A DNA stretch of 46,255 nucleotides from Candidatus Ryanbacteria bacterium RIFCSPHIGHO2_02_FULL_45_17b (lineage in GTDB: Bacteria > Patescibacteriota > Minisyncoccia > Ryanbacterales > 2-02-FULL-48-12), in NCBI GenBank assembly GCA_001819815.1, contig MHNO01000005.1, positions 1 to 46,255 of the forward strand, written 5' to 3'. How positions within the stretch are numbered: the stretch's first letter is position 1; each line of letters starts with the position of its first letter. The notes beneath the pieces are model-generated. The model searched no databases, was not told where the DNA came from, and saw only the letters and a list, made by a program, of their open reading frames with translations. The position numbers and the translations under genes were made by a program. Shown in pieces: positions 21,321 through 30,418 of this stretch.

Positions 21321-23474
21321 ATGAATGTCAAGGGTAAAAAATCTCGTTTGTGGCGCGGTATCACAATACTATTCATAGTTGGATTGTTGGCAACATTTGT
21401 GGTTGTAGTATTTGCGAGTGTTGTGGTGCTTACCACCCCCATTCCCAACGCGAATGAATTTGATAACCGCGAAATTGTTGAATCAACAAAAATATACGAC
21501 CGCACGGGGAAGATCCTTTTATATGAACTGTATAATGAAGAGAAACGCACCGTAATTTCCTTTGAAGAAATTCCGCGAAATGTAAAAAACGCCGCCATTG
21601 CCATAGAAGACAGTCATTTTTATAGCCACCCGGGCGTCTCCATATCTTCGATAGTGCGCGCGTTTCTTACTGACGTAATACACGGACAATTTTTTATACA
21701 AGGCGGGTCAACTATTACCCAACAACTTATTAAAAACACGCTTCTTACGCCAGAAAAAACAATCACGCGAAAAATTAAAGAAGCAGTACTTGCCTTAAAA
21801 ATAGAACGAAGGTACTCGAAAGATGAAATCCTTGATATGTACCTTAATGAAATTCCCTACGGATCCAATGCGTATGGAATTGAGGCCGCGGCCCAAACAT
21901 TTTTTGGAAAACACACGCGCGATCTTACCTTAGCAGAGGCCGCATATTTGGGAGCGCTTCCGAAAGCTCCTTCCCTTTATTCTCCATACGGAAACAATAA
22001 AGACCAGTTGGTAACGCGAAAAAATATTGTTTTAAAACGCATGGAAGAATTGGGATTTATTTCAGCAGAAGAAGCAACCATGGCAAGTAAGGAAGATGTA
22101 ATGTTTTTATCGCCTTCCACTCAAGGAATACATGCGCCCCACTTTGTAATGTATGTGGTAAGTATACTGTCAAAACAATTCGGGGAAGATTTTTTGCGAA
22201 AAAATGGGCTCTCGGTACGTACCACCCTTGATGTAAACCTGCAAACAAACGCAGAAGAAGTAATTGCTTCTCATGCGGAAAAAATTAAAAAGGATTTCAA
22301 TGCAGGAAATGCGGGTCTGGTGGCGCTTGATCCTAAAACAGGAGAAATTCTTGCCATGGTTGGTTCCAAAGATTATTTTGACCGCGAGGAAGAGGGAAAT
22401 TTTAATGTAACACTTGCGCATAGACAGCCAGGATCCGCTTTTAAACCCATTGTCTACGCGGCCGCGTTCGAAAAAGGATACACGCCTGAAACAGTAGTAT
22501 TTGATGTGCCGACCGAATTCGCGGTTTCGGGCGCGGAAAGCTATCAACCACAAAACTACGACAACATATTTCGGGGGCCCATAACACTTCGGGAAGCCCT
22601 TGCGCAATCCATAAATGTTCCCGCAGTCAAAGTGTTGTATCTTACCGGATTAAAAGAAGCGCTTGATATGGCGCGCCGAGTAGGCATAACCACTCTTTTG
22701 GGACCCAACCAATACGGACTTACGCTTGTGTTGGGAGGCGGGGAGGTGCAGCTTCTAGAACTTACATCAGCATATGGTGTCTTTGCAAATGATGGTGTGA
22801 GGCAAGAACATGTTGCAATTATAAGCGTGGAAAAAAATAACCATGAACGTGTATGGGAATATAAACCAAAACCAACAAAAGTTCTAGAACCTCTTATTGC
22901 CCGTACTATATCGGATATTCTTTCTGATAATACGGCGCGCGCGCCCGCGTTCGGATCCGCTTCCGCCTTATATTTCGCCAATCGACCTGTAGCCGCAAAA
23001 ACAGGAACAACAAACGACTACCGCGACGCATGGATACTTGGTTATACCCCCAACTTAGTCGCAGGTGTGTGGGCGGGAAACAATAACAACACGCCCATGG
23101 AAAAACGTGTTGCCGGATTTATTGTTGCCCCTATTTGGCACGATTTTATGGAGCGCTCTCTCCAAACAATGCCCATTGAACCATTTGGAATTCCAGAATA
23201 TCAAAAACCGACTAAACCAGTCCTAAACGGCGAGTGGCGCGGATCACACATATATGTAACAGATTCTAGGTCCGGCGCCCCCGCGACTGATGAAACACCT
23301 CCGGAATTCAGAGTCACAAAAACAATAACAGAAATTCACTCCATTTTGCACTGGGTTGATAAAGATGATCCGCGGGGCACTCCCCCAACAAACCCAGCCC
23401 GCGATGGACAATACGCAAATTGGGAATCTGGCGTACGCGCGTGGGTAAATAGATCAGGAATAAGTACTCCTTAA
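21321..23474 (+). CDS. Class A penicillin-binding protein (PBP1A-like)
   Basis: This bifunctional peptidoglycan synthase has one N-terminal transmembrane helix (about 13-37), a GT51 glycosyltransferase with catalytic E in IEDSHFYSHPG (about 94-104) and GGSTITQQLIKN, and a transpeptidase with SxxK in PGSAFKP (about 371), SxN in QSINVPAVK and KTGTT (about 558). A short Pro-rich tail follows. The frame is open from 21279, but I chose ATG 21321 since residues before it do not look like a PBP start. With about 717 residues it is slightly shorter than enteric PBP1A. Confidence 0.93.
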   Translation: MNVKGKKSRLWRGITILFIVGLLATFVVVVFASVVVLTTPIPNANEFDNREIVESTKIYDRTGKILLYELYNEEKRTVISFEEIPRNVKNAAIAIEDSHFYSHPGVSISSIVRAFLTDVIHGQFFIQGGSTITQQLIKNTLLTPEKTITRKIKEAVLALKIERRYSKDEILDMYLNEIPYGSNAYGIEAAAQTFFGKHTRDLTLAEAAYLGALPKAPSLYSPYGNNKDQLVTRKNIVLKRMEELGFISAEEATMASKEDVMFLSPSTQGIHAPHFVMYVVSILSKQFGEDFLRKNGLSVRTTLDVNLQTNAEEVIASHAEKIKKDFNAGNAGLVALDPKTGEILAMVGSKDYFDREEEGNFNVTLAHRQPGSAFKPIVYAAAFEKGYTPETVVFDVPTEFAVSGAESYQPQNYDNIFRGPITLREALAQSINVPAVKVLYLTGLKEALDMARRVGITTLLGPNQYGLTLVLGGGEVQLLELTSAYGVFANDGVRQEHVAIISVEKNNHERVWEYKPKPTKVLEPLIARTISDILSDNTARAPAFGSASALYFANRPVAAKTGTTNDYRDAWILGYTPNLVAGVWAGNNNNTPMEKRVAGFIVAPIWHDFMERSLQTMPIEPFGIPEYQKPTKPVLNGEWRGSHIYVTDSRSGAPATDETPPEFRVTKTITEIHSILHWVDKDDPRGTPPTNPARDGQYANWESGVRAWVNRSGISTP

Positions 23475-23500
23475 CCCGCGCAAAGAGGTATCAGACAAAA

Positions 23501-23528
23501 AACAAGGAAGAACAGTTCCATCCTTGTT
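23501..23528 (-). terminator. Terminator between convergent genes
   Basis: AACAAGGA pairs with TCCTTGTT. The minus-strand side is followed by a T run, so it mainly ends the HAD gene, but it may stop plus-strand reading too. Confidence 0.7.
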
Positions 23529-23535
23529 GTATGAC

Positions 23536-24294
23536 CTAAGCAATAAGTTGTCTGATGCAATCAATCACTCCAAAAGTACTCGGATACCGGGACACAATTC
23601 CGCCGCGCTCTCTCACCAACGCCTGCACTTTAGGGGAACCATTAGAGGGACACAGTGGGTATTTCACCATACGAAGAACAGGAAGATCTCCATCACTATC
23701 TCCTATGGCAGCAACCCGTTCTAAACCAATACCCGTTTTCTCACACCATTCCCTCATTCCAGACCCCTTATTGACGCCTGTGATTGTTATATCAACCGCC
23801 GAGTTACTGTGAGTTATTTCAATACCTTCGGTATTGCACAGAGCGTATATATCTTGAAAAAAATCTTCCATCAACACACCTGCGGGAGGACGCACAGAAC
23901 AAGAAAAAGCCTTCCCTAATTCTATGAAAATACCTAGTGTGTCTGTATATTCTTTGAGCCTTCCTTCTACCTCTTTCAATTGTCTGATGGTACCCGAAGT
24001 AATACGCGTGTTTGTGTGCCACTCTCCAGTTTTTGGAATATAAAACACTGATCCATTCTCTACAATATGAGGAACTATTCCCTCTCTCATACCAAGTGTC
24101 TGACAACATGCTTCTGCATATGGCGCAGGACGACCAGTGTTAAGAAAGGCGGTTAGTATTTTGTTCGCTCTTAAATCAGCTAGTTGTTTACGCAAAACAA
24201 CCATATCTTCAAGAGGCCAATCTTCAACACCAGGAGTTACGCACCCCTCCCAATCAAGCGATAAGTAGAAATTGAAAACACTATGATAAATCAT
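23536..24294 (-). CDS. HAD-superfamily phosphatase, C2-cap type
   Basis: This 252-residue protein is probably a small-molecule phosphatase of the Cof/sucrose-phosphatase/MPGP type. The nucleophile D14 lies in SLDWEG, motif II is LNTGRP (T), a Lys in NKGSG matches motif III, and motif IV is GDSDGDLPVL. The second acid of motif I is Glu (DxE) instead of the usual Asp, which is unusual. I chose ATG 24294 because GGGAGGA precedes it; the longer frame to 24351 has a Cys-rich start unlike the family. The substrate is unknown. It follows dnaN on the same strand. Confidence 0.8.
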   Translation of the reverse strand: MIYHSVFNFYLSLDWEGCVTPGVEDWPLEDMVVLRKQLADLRANKILTAFLNTGRPAPYAEACCQTLGMREGIVPHIVENGSVFYIPKTGEWHTNTRITSGTIRQLKEVEGRLKEYTDTLGIFIELGKAFSCSVRPPAGVLMEDFFQDIYALCNTEGIEITHSNSAVDITITGVNKGSGMREWCEKTGIGLERVAAIGDSDGDLPVLRMVKYPLCPSNGSPKVQALVRERGGIVSRYPSTFGVIDCIRQLIA

Positions 24295-24361
24295 CTTGGA
24301 ATTCCTCCCGTTACAACATCTACATTTTTTGTAGCACAGACAAAAACCCAAGACAAGTATC

Positions 24362-25462
24362 TCAAATCTTCATCGGCATTACGATATAGAAATAAGAAGA
24401 ATCGTCTTTTGACCGCATCAAGAGAGGTCCTTCCGGAGAGGCAAACCCAAAAAAAACATCTCCTGACATATTCTGCAAACCGTCCATAATATAGCGATAA
24501 TTAAACGTTATACTCATTTCCTTCCCAATAATCGGCGTGTTTGCATACACCTGATTTTCTCCCACATCCGCGTTCTGCGCGCGAATCTCTATTTTTTTAT
24601 CTTGCGGGTTTACATGAAAAGTTATGTCCGAAAGTTTACCCACGAACACACCTGCCACGCGAAGCATATCAACAAGAACATCTTTGGATAGTGTAAATTC
24701 TGTTGTAAAAGCAGTGGGCACTATACGCTGATAATCAGGAAAAGAACCCTCAACAAGTCGAGATACCATACGAAACCTCTTTGTTTGAAACACTACTTGA
24801 CCAACTCCCAAAGAAACCGCCACATTCCCATCCTCACGATCAAGTAAATGAGTGAGCTCATGTATAGATCGTATAGGCAACAAAAACGACTGAGACCATC
24901 CTTTTTCTCCAAACACACCATCCACTTGTTGTTCTGCAAGCCGGAAACTGTCTGTGGCCGCAAAAATCGCTTTTTGGTGAGTAAGATATACGTACACACT
25001 CGCAATTTCGGGTTTTATATCTGACAGTGATGAAGCGGATACCACATGTTGTAACGACGCTTGTAATACCGGACCAGAAATAGTAAAGCTTTCCGACTCT
25101 GTTTGTTGCGGCACCAAAGGAAAGTCGTCTGCTGCCTGCCCATGAATAATCGTACGCCCCGCAGTGGAAACGAGCTCAATGTTTCCATTCTTTACAGAAC
25201 ACGTGATGTGTTCTCCTCCCACTAACGATATATACGAACTCAACACCCGGGCGGGTATGGCGATGCGTCCTTCTTGTTCAACTTTCCCTCCCACCCACAC
25301 TTCTACCGCTGTTTCTAAATTGGTGGCAGTGAGTGTTATTTTTCCTTTTTCCGCCGAGCATAGAATAGTTGAAAGAATAGGCAATGTGGTTTTTCTTCCT
25401 GTGTTTTTTTCAACAAGAAGAACACCGTCTTTGAAGTTTTCTTTTACTGCAATAAATTTCAT
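24362..25462 (-). CDS. dnaN: DNA polymerase III beta clamp
   Basis: The clamp forms a dimeric ring that holds the polymerase on DNA. The 366-residue chain has the three repeated domains of DnaN. Recognisable stretches are the N-terminal GVLLVEKNTGRKTTLPILS, RLAEQQVDG and FPDYQRIVP, and the C-terminal YFYIVMPMKI, which matches the usual 'hyvvmPm+l' end. It lies downstream of dnaA on the same strand, separated by 234 bases that contain DnaA-box matches. Confidence 0.95.
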   Translation of the reverse strand: MKFIAVKENFKDGVLLVEKNTGRKTTLPILSTILCSAEKGKITLTATNLETAVEVWVGGKVEQEGRIAIPARVLSSYISLVGGEHITCSVKNGNIELVSTAGRTIIHGQAADDFPLVPQQTESESFTISGPVLQASLQHVVSASSLSDIKPEIASVYVYLTHQKAIFAATDSFRLAEQQVDGVFGEKGWSQSFLLPIRSIHELTHLLDREDGNVAVSLGVGQVVFQTKRFRMVSRLVEGSFPDYQRIVPTAFTTEFTLSKDVLVDMLRVAGVFVGKLSDITFHVNPQDKKIEIRAQNADVGENQVYANTPIIGKEMSITFNYRYIMDGLQNMSGDVFFGFASPEGPLLMRSKDDSSYFYIVMPMKI

Positions 25463-25696
25463 ATTGTATAATACTATATATTTTTTATAAATAAATTATA
25501 TGTAGTAGTAAGCGGTGTGCATAAGTGGAAAAGTATTTCTACGCTTACCCTGTAATGAATTTAGACACGTATGGATGTGTATAAGAAGGAGAAACTTGTG
25601 GGAATATACACCAATTCTTTTTTAATTTTATTATCTCCCCGTATGTATACACATGCTATAAACATTTTTTAACCTGTATATGCACACCCCATAGTT
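25463..25696. promoter_or_regulatory. dnaA-dnaN intergenic region with DnaA boxes (possible second origin module)
   Basis: There is no gene in these 234 A+T-rich bases. Matches to the DnaA box TTATNCACA are TGTGCATAA at 25516-25524 and TGTGTATAA at 25576-25584 (both exact on the minus strand), and one-mismatch sites GTATACACA at 25645-25653 and ATATGCACA at 25678-25686. The dnaN promoter must also lie here. Together with the cluster on the other side of dnaA this suggests a two-part origin. Confidence 0.6.
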
Positions 25697-27067
25697 TTAC
25701 GTTTCATAAATATGTTCTCGTAAAATCTGCACTTCATCCGCGAATTCAGGATTGTCCTTTATGTCCTTTACAATCTTCTCATATGCATGAATTGCAGTAG
25801 TGTGGTCTCTTCCGCCAAATTTTTGTCCTATATAGGGGAAAGACCCATGAAAATCTTGCCGCAGAAGGTACATGGCAACTTGGCGCGGTTTTACAACTTC
25901 CCTGCGCCTACTCCGTTCAAATAATTGTTTTTCATTAATATCATAAAAAACACAAACCTCTTTTATAATATTCGCGGCGGTAACAACGCGTTTTTGACGG
26001 GATGTTATCTGTAGGAGCAACTCTTTTACCTCCTCTACGCCCGGAATAATACCCATCATGTGTGTCCGCGCATTAACAATATTCAAAGCGCCTTCCAATT
26101 CTCGAATGTTTTTTTCTACTGCGGACGCTATATATTCCAAAATTTCCTTTGGTAAATCACTCTTTTTTGTTGCAAGTTTTGTTTTAAGAATAGCGAGCCG
26201 TGTTTCATAATCAGGTTGTGATATGTCGGCGATAAGTCCCGCTTCAAACCGTGAACGGAGGCGTTCTTCAAGGTTTGCTATTGATTTTGGCGGGCGGTCA
26301 GAAGAGAATATAATTTGTTTATTATTCTCATGCAGTGTGTTGAATGTATGAAAAAATTCTTCTTGCGTACGCACTTTGCCGGCGATGAATTGAATATCAT
26401 CGATAATAAGAACATCAAACTGACGATAGAGGTCTTTAAATCGTTGTGGTTCGTGGTTTTGAATAGCGGCCACCAATTCGTTCGTGAAACGCTCTGAAGT
26501 TGTGTAGTAGACTTTCAAAGAAGGATCATGTTGTTTGATAGCGTTGCCAGTTGCTTGTAATAGGTGTGTTTTTCCGAGTCCCACGCCGCCATATATAAAT
26601 AATGGGTTGTAAAGAGATGCTATGTTTTTTACTACCGATTGCGCCGCCGCATGGGCAAGTTCATTGAAAGAACCCACAATAAAGGTGTCAAAAACATAGC
26701 GAGGATTTAAATTTGTATTTTTGTCAATACGAAGCTCTTGAAACTCCAATTGTTCTTCAACGGGTCGTGTTGGCTGATTTACTTGCAGAGGTGTTGTTTT
26801 TTGAGGAGTTTCCGGGGTAGTTGCTTTCGATACGACATATTCAATACTGCGCACTTCCGGACATGTTGTTCGAACTGCGCGCATAATAAGCTTTTGGTAT
26901 TTATTTTCAAGCCACTCTTTTGTAAAACCATTTGGAACCGAAACTGTGATAATGCCTTGCTCATTACGGCTTATAAAGGTGTGTTTAAACCACGTAATAA
27001 AATTTGCCCGTGATATAGAAATTTCAGCTTCATTAAGCACTATCTGCCACAATTCCTCATTTGTCAT
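25697..27067 (-). CDS. dnaA: Chromosomal replication initiator DnaA
   Basis: DnaA binds the boxes on either side of its gene and opens the origin. Domain I (1-80) has ISRANFITWFKHTFI. Domain II (about 80-115) is short. Domain III (AAA+) starts near NPRYVFDTFIVG, with Walker A GGVGLGKTH (160-168) and Walker B DVLIIDDIQFI. Domain IV carries the DNA-reading GGRDHTTAIHAYEKI near the C terminus. Its 456 residues are normal. Confidence 0.97.
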   Translation of the reverse strand: MTNEELWQIVLNEAEISISRANFITWFKHTFISRNEQGIITVSVPNGFTKEWLENKYQKLIMRAVRTTCPEVRSIEYVVSKATTPETPQKTTPLQVNQPTRPVEEQLEFQELRIDKNTNLNPRYVFDTFIVGSFNELAHAAAQSVVKNIASLYNPLFIYGGVGLGKTHLLQATGNAIKQHDPSLKVYYTTSERFTNELVAAIQNHEPQRFKDLYRQFDVLIIDDIQFIAGKVRTQEEFFHTFNTLHENNKQIIFSSDRPPKSIANLEERLRSRFEAGLIADISQPDYETRLAILKTKLATKKSDLPKEILEYIASAVEKNIRELEGALNIVNARTHMMGIIPGVEEVKELLLQITSRQKRVVTAANIIKEVCVFYDINEKQLFERSRRREVVKPRQVAMYLLRQDFHGSFPYIGQKFGGRDHTTAIHAYEKIVKDIKDNPEFADEVQILREHIYET

Positions 27068-27231
27068 AGTGTGATATGGATATACTAACCAGTAACACTG
27101 TATAGTATATCAGATTGTTCACAAACAAGACATTATATACACAACATATTGATTTATGCACAACATGTGAATAACTTGTGCATGGCTTGTGGGCTATTGA
27201 GTAAGTTGTTATTGCTTGGTATAGTGGACCC
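27068..27231. other. Replication origin (oriC), rpmH-dnaA intergenic region
   Basis: This A+T-rich gap between the divergent dnaA and rpmH holds exact TTATNCACA matches at 27154-27162 (TTATGCACA, plus strand) and 27166-27174 (minus strand), separated by only three bases, plus near matches ATATACACA at 27135-27143 and TGTGCATGG just after 27176. The rpmH-dnaA-dnaN order is the classical bacterial origin neighbourhood. Divergent promoters for dnaA and rpmH must lie here as well. Confidence 0.8.
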
Positions 27232-27366
27232 ATGTCTGTAACATATAAACCAAAGAAGAAAAAACGTAGAAAAACTCATGGTTTTTTGGTGCGTTCTCAA
27301 ACTCCGGGTGGTCGAAATGTCATCCAGAGGCGTCGCAGGAAAGGTAGAAAACGCGTAACCGTATAA
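27232..27366 (+). CDS. rpmH: 50S ribosomal protein L34
   Basis: The 44-residue, highly basic protein has the L34 signature: [17 protein letters not shown] followed by [18 protein letters not shown]. It stabilises 23S rRNA folding. It was too short for a usual ORF cut-off but is unmistakable. Its stop overlaps the rnpA start (TAATG), and it begins the rpmH-rnpA-yidD-yidC-jag operon. Confidence 0.95.
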   Translation: MSVTYKPKKKKRRKTHGFLVRSQTPGGRNVIQRRRRKGRKRVTV

Positions 27367-27725
27367 TGCTTCCTAAAGAGAATCGTCTCCTGACACGGGA
27401 AGATTTTAAAGCAGTTTTTCGTGGACATTTGCGGGCGCGTAAAGGGCCTTTTCAATTGGTGTGTGAGAAAAATACTATGTCCACAGATCGGTTTGGTTTT
27501 GTGGTATCACTTTCTGTATCAAAAAAGGCTGTGCGGCGTAATAAACTGCGACGACAATTGCATGAAATAATACAGGCAATGCATTCCCGAAAAATTTCCG
27601 GTTATGATTGTGTGATACGCGCATACGCGGGAGCGGATGAGTTGCCCTATGATGATATAAAACAATATATAGTAGAAATGGTTAAAAAAGTTGCTATGTT
27701 GCACAACACAGAGCATAAACTGTAA
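27366..27725 (+). CDS. rnpA: Ribonuclease P protein component
   Basis: RnpA helps the RNase P RNA trim the 5' ends of precursor tRNAs. The RNR motif is clear in SVSKKAVRRNKLRRQLHE (about residues 51-68), and the start [18 protein letters not shown] is typical. Its 119 residues are normal. It overlaps the rpmH stop by one base, so the two are translationally linked. The RNase P RNA gene is not seen in this window. Confidence 0.94.
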   Translation: MLPKENRLLTREDFKAVFRGHLRARKGPFQLVCEKNTMSTDRFGFVVSLSVSKKAVRRNKLRRQLHEIIQAMHSRKISGYDCVIRAYAGADELPYDDIKQYIVEMVKKVAMLHNTEHKL

Positions 27726-27735
27726 ACCATAGTAT

Positions 27736-27966
27736 ATGATTCCTATAAGCATATTTATTATTCGTATCTATCAATTCTTTCTTTCTCCCGATCAGGGCAT
27801 ATTGTTCCCTGGCCGTGCGCGCGTGTGCCGGTTCTTTCCATCTTGCTCGGCGTATACCATAGAAGCCTTGCGGGCACACGGTTTTTTACATGGGTGGTGG
27901 TGCGGGGTAACACGTGTGGCGCGGTGTCATCCATGGCAGAAAGGGGGGTATGACCCTATACCCTGA
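27736..27966 (+). CDS. yidD: Membrane protein insertion efficiency factor YidD
   Basis: The 76-residue protein has the YidD pattern: RIYQFFLSPDQG, the Cys region CRFFPSCSAYTIEALRAHG, then GWWCGVTRVARCHPW and GGYDPIP. It is thought to assist YidC/Sec in membrane protein insertion. It sits between rnpA and yidC as in most bacteria. Confidence 0.95.
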   Translation: MIPISIFIIRIYQFFLSPDQGILFPGRARVCRFFPSCSAYTIEALRAHGFLHGWWCGVTRVARCHPWQKGGYDPIP

Positions 27967-27995
27967 ATCATGGAGTTTTAAGTTTCAAGAAATAC

Positions 27996-28754
27996 ATGTC
28001 TTTCTTCATAACTTTCTTTAATGAATTATTCTTTCGTCCCCTTTTGAACGCTCTCGTATTTTTTACGAGCATTCTTCCATTTCATGATTTAGGGCTTGCG
28101 GTTATTATTCTTACCGTTTTAGTGCGGTTTGTGTTGTTTCCTTTCACCCACCACTCCTTAAAAGCGCAAACAAAAATGCGTTCTTTGGAGCCGGAAATTG
28201 CGCGTCTTCGCGACAAACACAAAAACAACCAAGAAGAACAAGCGCGCCGCACCATGGCTTTGTATAAGGAACATGGAGTAAATCCTTTTTCTGGGTGTGT
28301 GACGATTCTCATACAATTACCTCTTTTAATAGCGCTGTATCGTGTTTTTTTGGTTGGAGTTGGGGATATGGACAGATATGTATACCCATTTGTTTCAGTG
28401 CCAGATTCGCTGCATACGCAGTTTTTGGGGCTGATAAACCTTACGGAAGCAAGTATTTTTTTAGCGGCGCTTTCCGGACTTACTCAATTTATCCAAATGA
28501 AGCTCGCGATACCCGCATCTTCATTGCGCACCGCGCAAAAAGCGGATATTTCACACATAATGACTACTCAAATGAAGTATGTAATGCCTGGAGTCGTTTT
28601 TGTAATCGGCTTACAGTTCCCGGCGGCAGTTTCTTTATACTGGACAACAATGAATATATTTGCTATCATTCACGAAATGATAGTGCGTAAAAAGGCGGAA
28701 GTAATTCAAACCACCTACGAACATGATCCAGAACGAGAACTCAAAAAACTATGA
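27996..28754 (+). CDS. yidC: Membrane protein insertase YidC/Oxa1
   Basis: YidC inserts and folds inner-membrane proteins with or without Sec. The 252-residue form lacks the large periplasmic domain of enteric YidC, like the Gram-positive SpoIIIJ type. Conserved features are the groove Arg in VRFVLFPF after the first core helix, the cytoplasmic helical hairpin (LKAQTKMRSLEP... ALYKEHGVNPFSGC), and the later helices with FPAAVSLYWTTMN. Its end overlaps jag by 32 bases. Confidence 0.95.
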   Translation: MSFFITFFNELFFRPLLNALVFFTSILPFHDLGLAVIILTVLVRFVLFPFTHHSLKAQTKMRSLEPEIARLRDKHKNNQEEQARRTMALYKEHGVNPFSGCVTILIQLPLLIALYRVFLVGVGDMDRYVYPFVSVPDSLHTQFLGLINLTEASIFLAALSGLTQFIQMKLAIPASSLRTAQKADISHIMTTQMKYVMPGVVFVIGLQFPAAVSLYWTTMNIFAIIHEMIVRKKAEVIQTTYEHDPERELKKL

Positions 28755-29208
28755 TGATGTTCATGAAATACTCAACGGGGTGTTGCAAAAAATGAACATT
28801 CAAGCATCTGTCAGGCAGTCAGACTTTTTAGATGCCCCTTATTTTCAAATTGAGACAAGAGACAACACGCTGCTTATTGGCGAAAACGGTCAGCATTTAT
28901 ACGCGCTTCAGACATTTGTAAAGCGCGTTGTCGAACAAAGGCGCGGTGGGTTATGCCCGCCATTTCTTATCGATGTGAATGATTATCAGCGCCAGCATAT
29001 TGAAGAAATTAAAGAACACGCGCGCATGGGGGCCCAACGCGTTCGCTATTTCAAAAAAGAGATTGTATTACAACCAATGAATAGTTATGAGCGCCGTATT
29101 ATACACATGGCGCTCATGGAAGATCCGGATGTGGTAACGGAAAGCGCGGGTGAAGGAGAACATCGGCGAGTGGTGATAAAGCCTGTTCATGCTTCAGGTT
29201 TTATGTGA
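28723..29208 (+). CDS. jag: KH/R3H RNA-binding protein Jag (KhpB)
   Basis: The KH domain has the LLIGENGQHLYALQTFV loop (about 50-66) and the R3H domain has the conserved MNSYERRIIHMAL (about 119-131). Jag/KhpB binds RNA with KhpA and affects cell division and elongation in Gram-positive bacteria. The N-terminal Jag-N domain is absent, so only 161 residues remain. It is the last gene of the rpmH operon. Its end overlaps the convergent propeller gene by 22 bases. Confidence 0.9.
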   Translation: MIQNENSKNYDDVHEILNGVLQKMNIQASVRQSDFLDAPYFQIETRDNTLLIGENGQHLYALQTFVKRVVEQRRGGLCPPFLIDVNDYQRQHIEEIKEHARMGAQRVRYFKKEIVLQPMNSYERRIIHMALMEDPDVVTESAGEGEHRRVVIKPVHASGFM

Positions 29209-30404
29209 AGGCTCCAGAGCGAGCCGTCTTTTTTGTTTGTAAAGAATAAAAATGACTCATCGGTAGAGAGAAAGAGGTTAACCGCGTCAAACTGACGTGC
29301 GGGTAAAAGTTGTTGGCGTTCGCCTGTGACTATGTTTATGCGCCACAATCCGTCGTTGAAAGAAACCATTCCTTGCCACCATTCATCAGGAAGGATAACC
29401 CCGTTTGGCAGAGATTCAGGGATGGCGCAAAAGAGTGTATTTTTTGATGCGGGCGCCCATGTACATTTCTCAGGAAGTGTAAAAAATGGCATATCAACAA
29501 CAGTATGTTCTTTGAGTGAGGATATATGAAGAGAACCGCGCGTTCCCTCTCGTTCGGTGTCCATGTAAAGAAAATCAGTGTCTCCTGGACGCCATAACAC
29601 AGCAAGACCTATTTTTTCGCTAAGCACGCGCGTGAGGAGTTTTGAGGAAGGATTCAGTGTAAAAAGAATGCTAGAAGCATAAGAAGAGCTTTTTTGTTTC
29701 AAAACAATACTATTTGCAGAAGGCCACAAAACTTCAAAATCGGGAGCAGGGAGTGTGAATATTTTTCTTATGGCAGTATTGTCTGGTTGCGCGGTGAAAA
29801 GAATAGTCTCTCCTCCTGTCGTGGTTGTGTACGCAATCGTGTCATTAGTCAAAGATGCGGCAATCGTTTGAATATCTGACGGAAGAAAACCGGAAGACAC
29901 GGTACTTGTGCCGGTATAGTGCGCATAGAGTCGTCGTAGTTCGCCATCCGCGTAAAAACTGATAACCGCGTATGTTTTTGAGGGAGTCCATGATACATCA
30001 AGAATTCCAGGGATTGTTACATTTGAAATACGCGTTTCATTTGTTCCCATAAATTCTGTTTCATATAAATTACCGCCCGCTTGCTTAAAATAGCGTACGC
30101 GTGTTCCGTTGGAAGAAAGTGAAGCTCCAACAACAGGGTCTTGAGAAATAAGATACAGTGTTTGCTCGTCTTCGTTTTTTACGCCATCTTCCCCTATAAT
30201 AACGCCGCCACGGAGCGGGTCTTCAGTAGAGGAAAACTCTTCCTTGTTAAATAAAGCTCCAAAAAATGAGTCCGTGGTGTTTCCGTCTCCATCGGCATCT
30301 CCCCAAAATATAAATAACAAGATAATCAAAAGAATAACTCCCAGCGCAAGAAGAGTTAGTGTGATAATGCGGCGGCGGGAGGTATTTGTTTGATCGGTAT
30401 TCAT
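29187..30404 (-). CDS. Membrane-anchored protein with beta-propeller-like repeats
   Basis: A single transmembrane helix (about 12-34) follows a short basic cytoplasmic tail. An acidic linker and then about 300 residues of repeated beta strands follow. Motifs such as GILDVSWTPSKTYAVISFY, PDFEVLWPSANSIVL, GLAVLWRPGDTDFLYMD and PEKCTWAPASKNTLFC look like WD40/TolB-type propeller blades. The domain lies outside the membrane and probably binds protein or cell wall. It is the last gene of the secretion-like operon, 14 bases after the pilin-like gene, so it may belong to that machine. No specific family is recognised. Confidence 0.65.
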   Translation of the reverse strand: MNTDQTNTSRRRIITLTLLALGVILLIILLFIFWGDADGDGNTTDSFFGALFNKEEFSSTEDPLRGGVIIGEDGVKNEDEQTLYLISQDPVVGASLSSNGTRVRYFKQAGGNLYETEFMGTNETRISNVTIPGILDVSWTPSKTYAVISFYADGELRRLYAHYTGTSTVSSGFLPSDIQTIAASLTNDTIAYTTTTGGETILFTAQPDNTAIRKIFTLPAPDFEVLWPSANSIVLKQKSSSYASSILFTLNPSSKLLTRVLSEKIGLAVLWRPGDTDFLYMDTEREGTRGSLHISSLKEHTVVDMPFFTLPEKCTWAPASKNTLFCAIPESLPNGVILPDEWWQGMVSFNDGLWRINIVTGERQQLLPARQFDAVNLFLSTDESFLFFTNKKDGSLWSLHIKPEA

Positions 30405-30418
30405 GTAATAGTTTTTGG

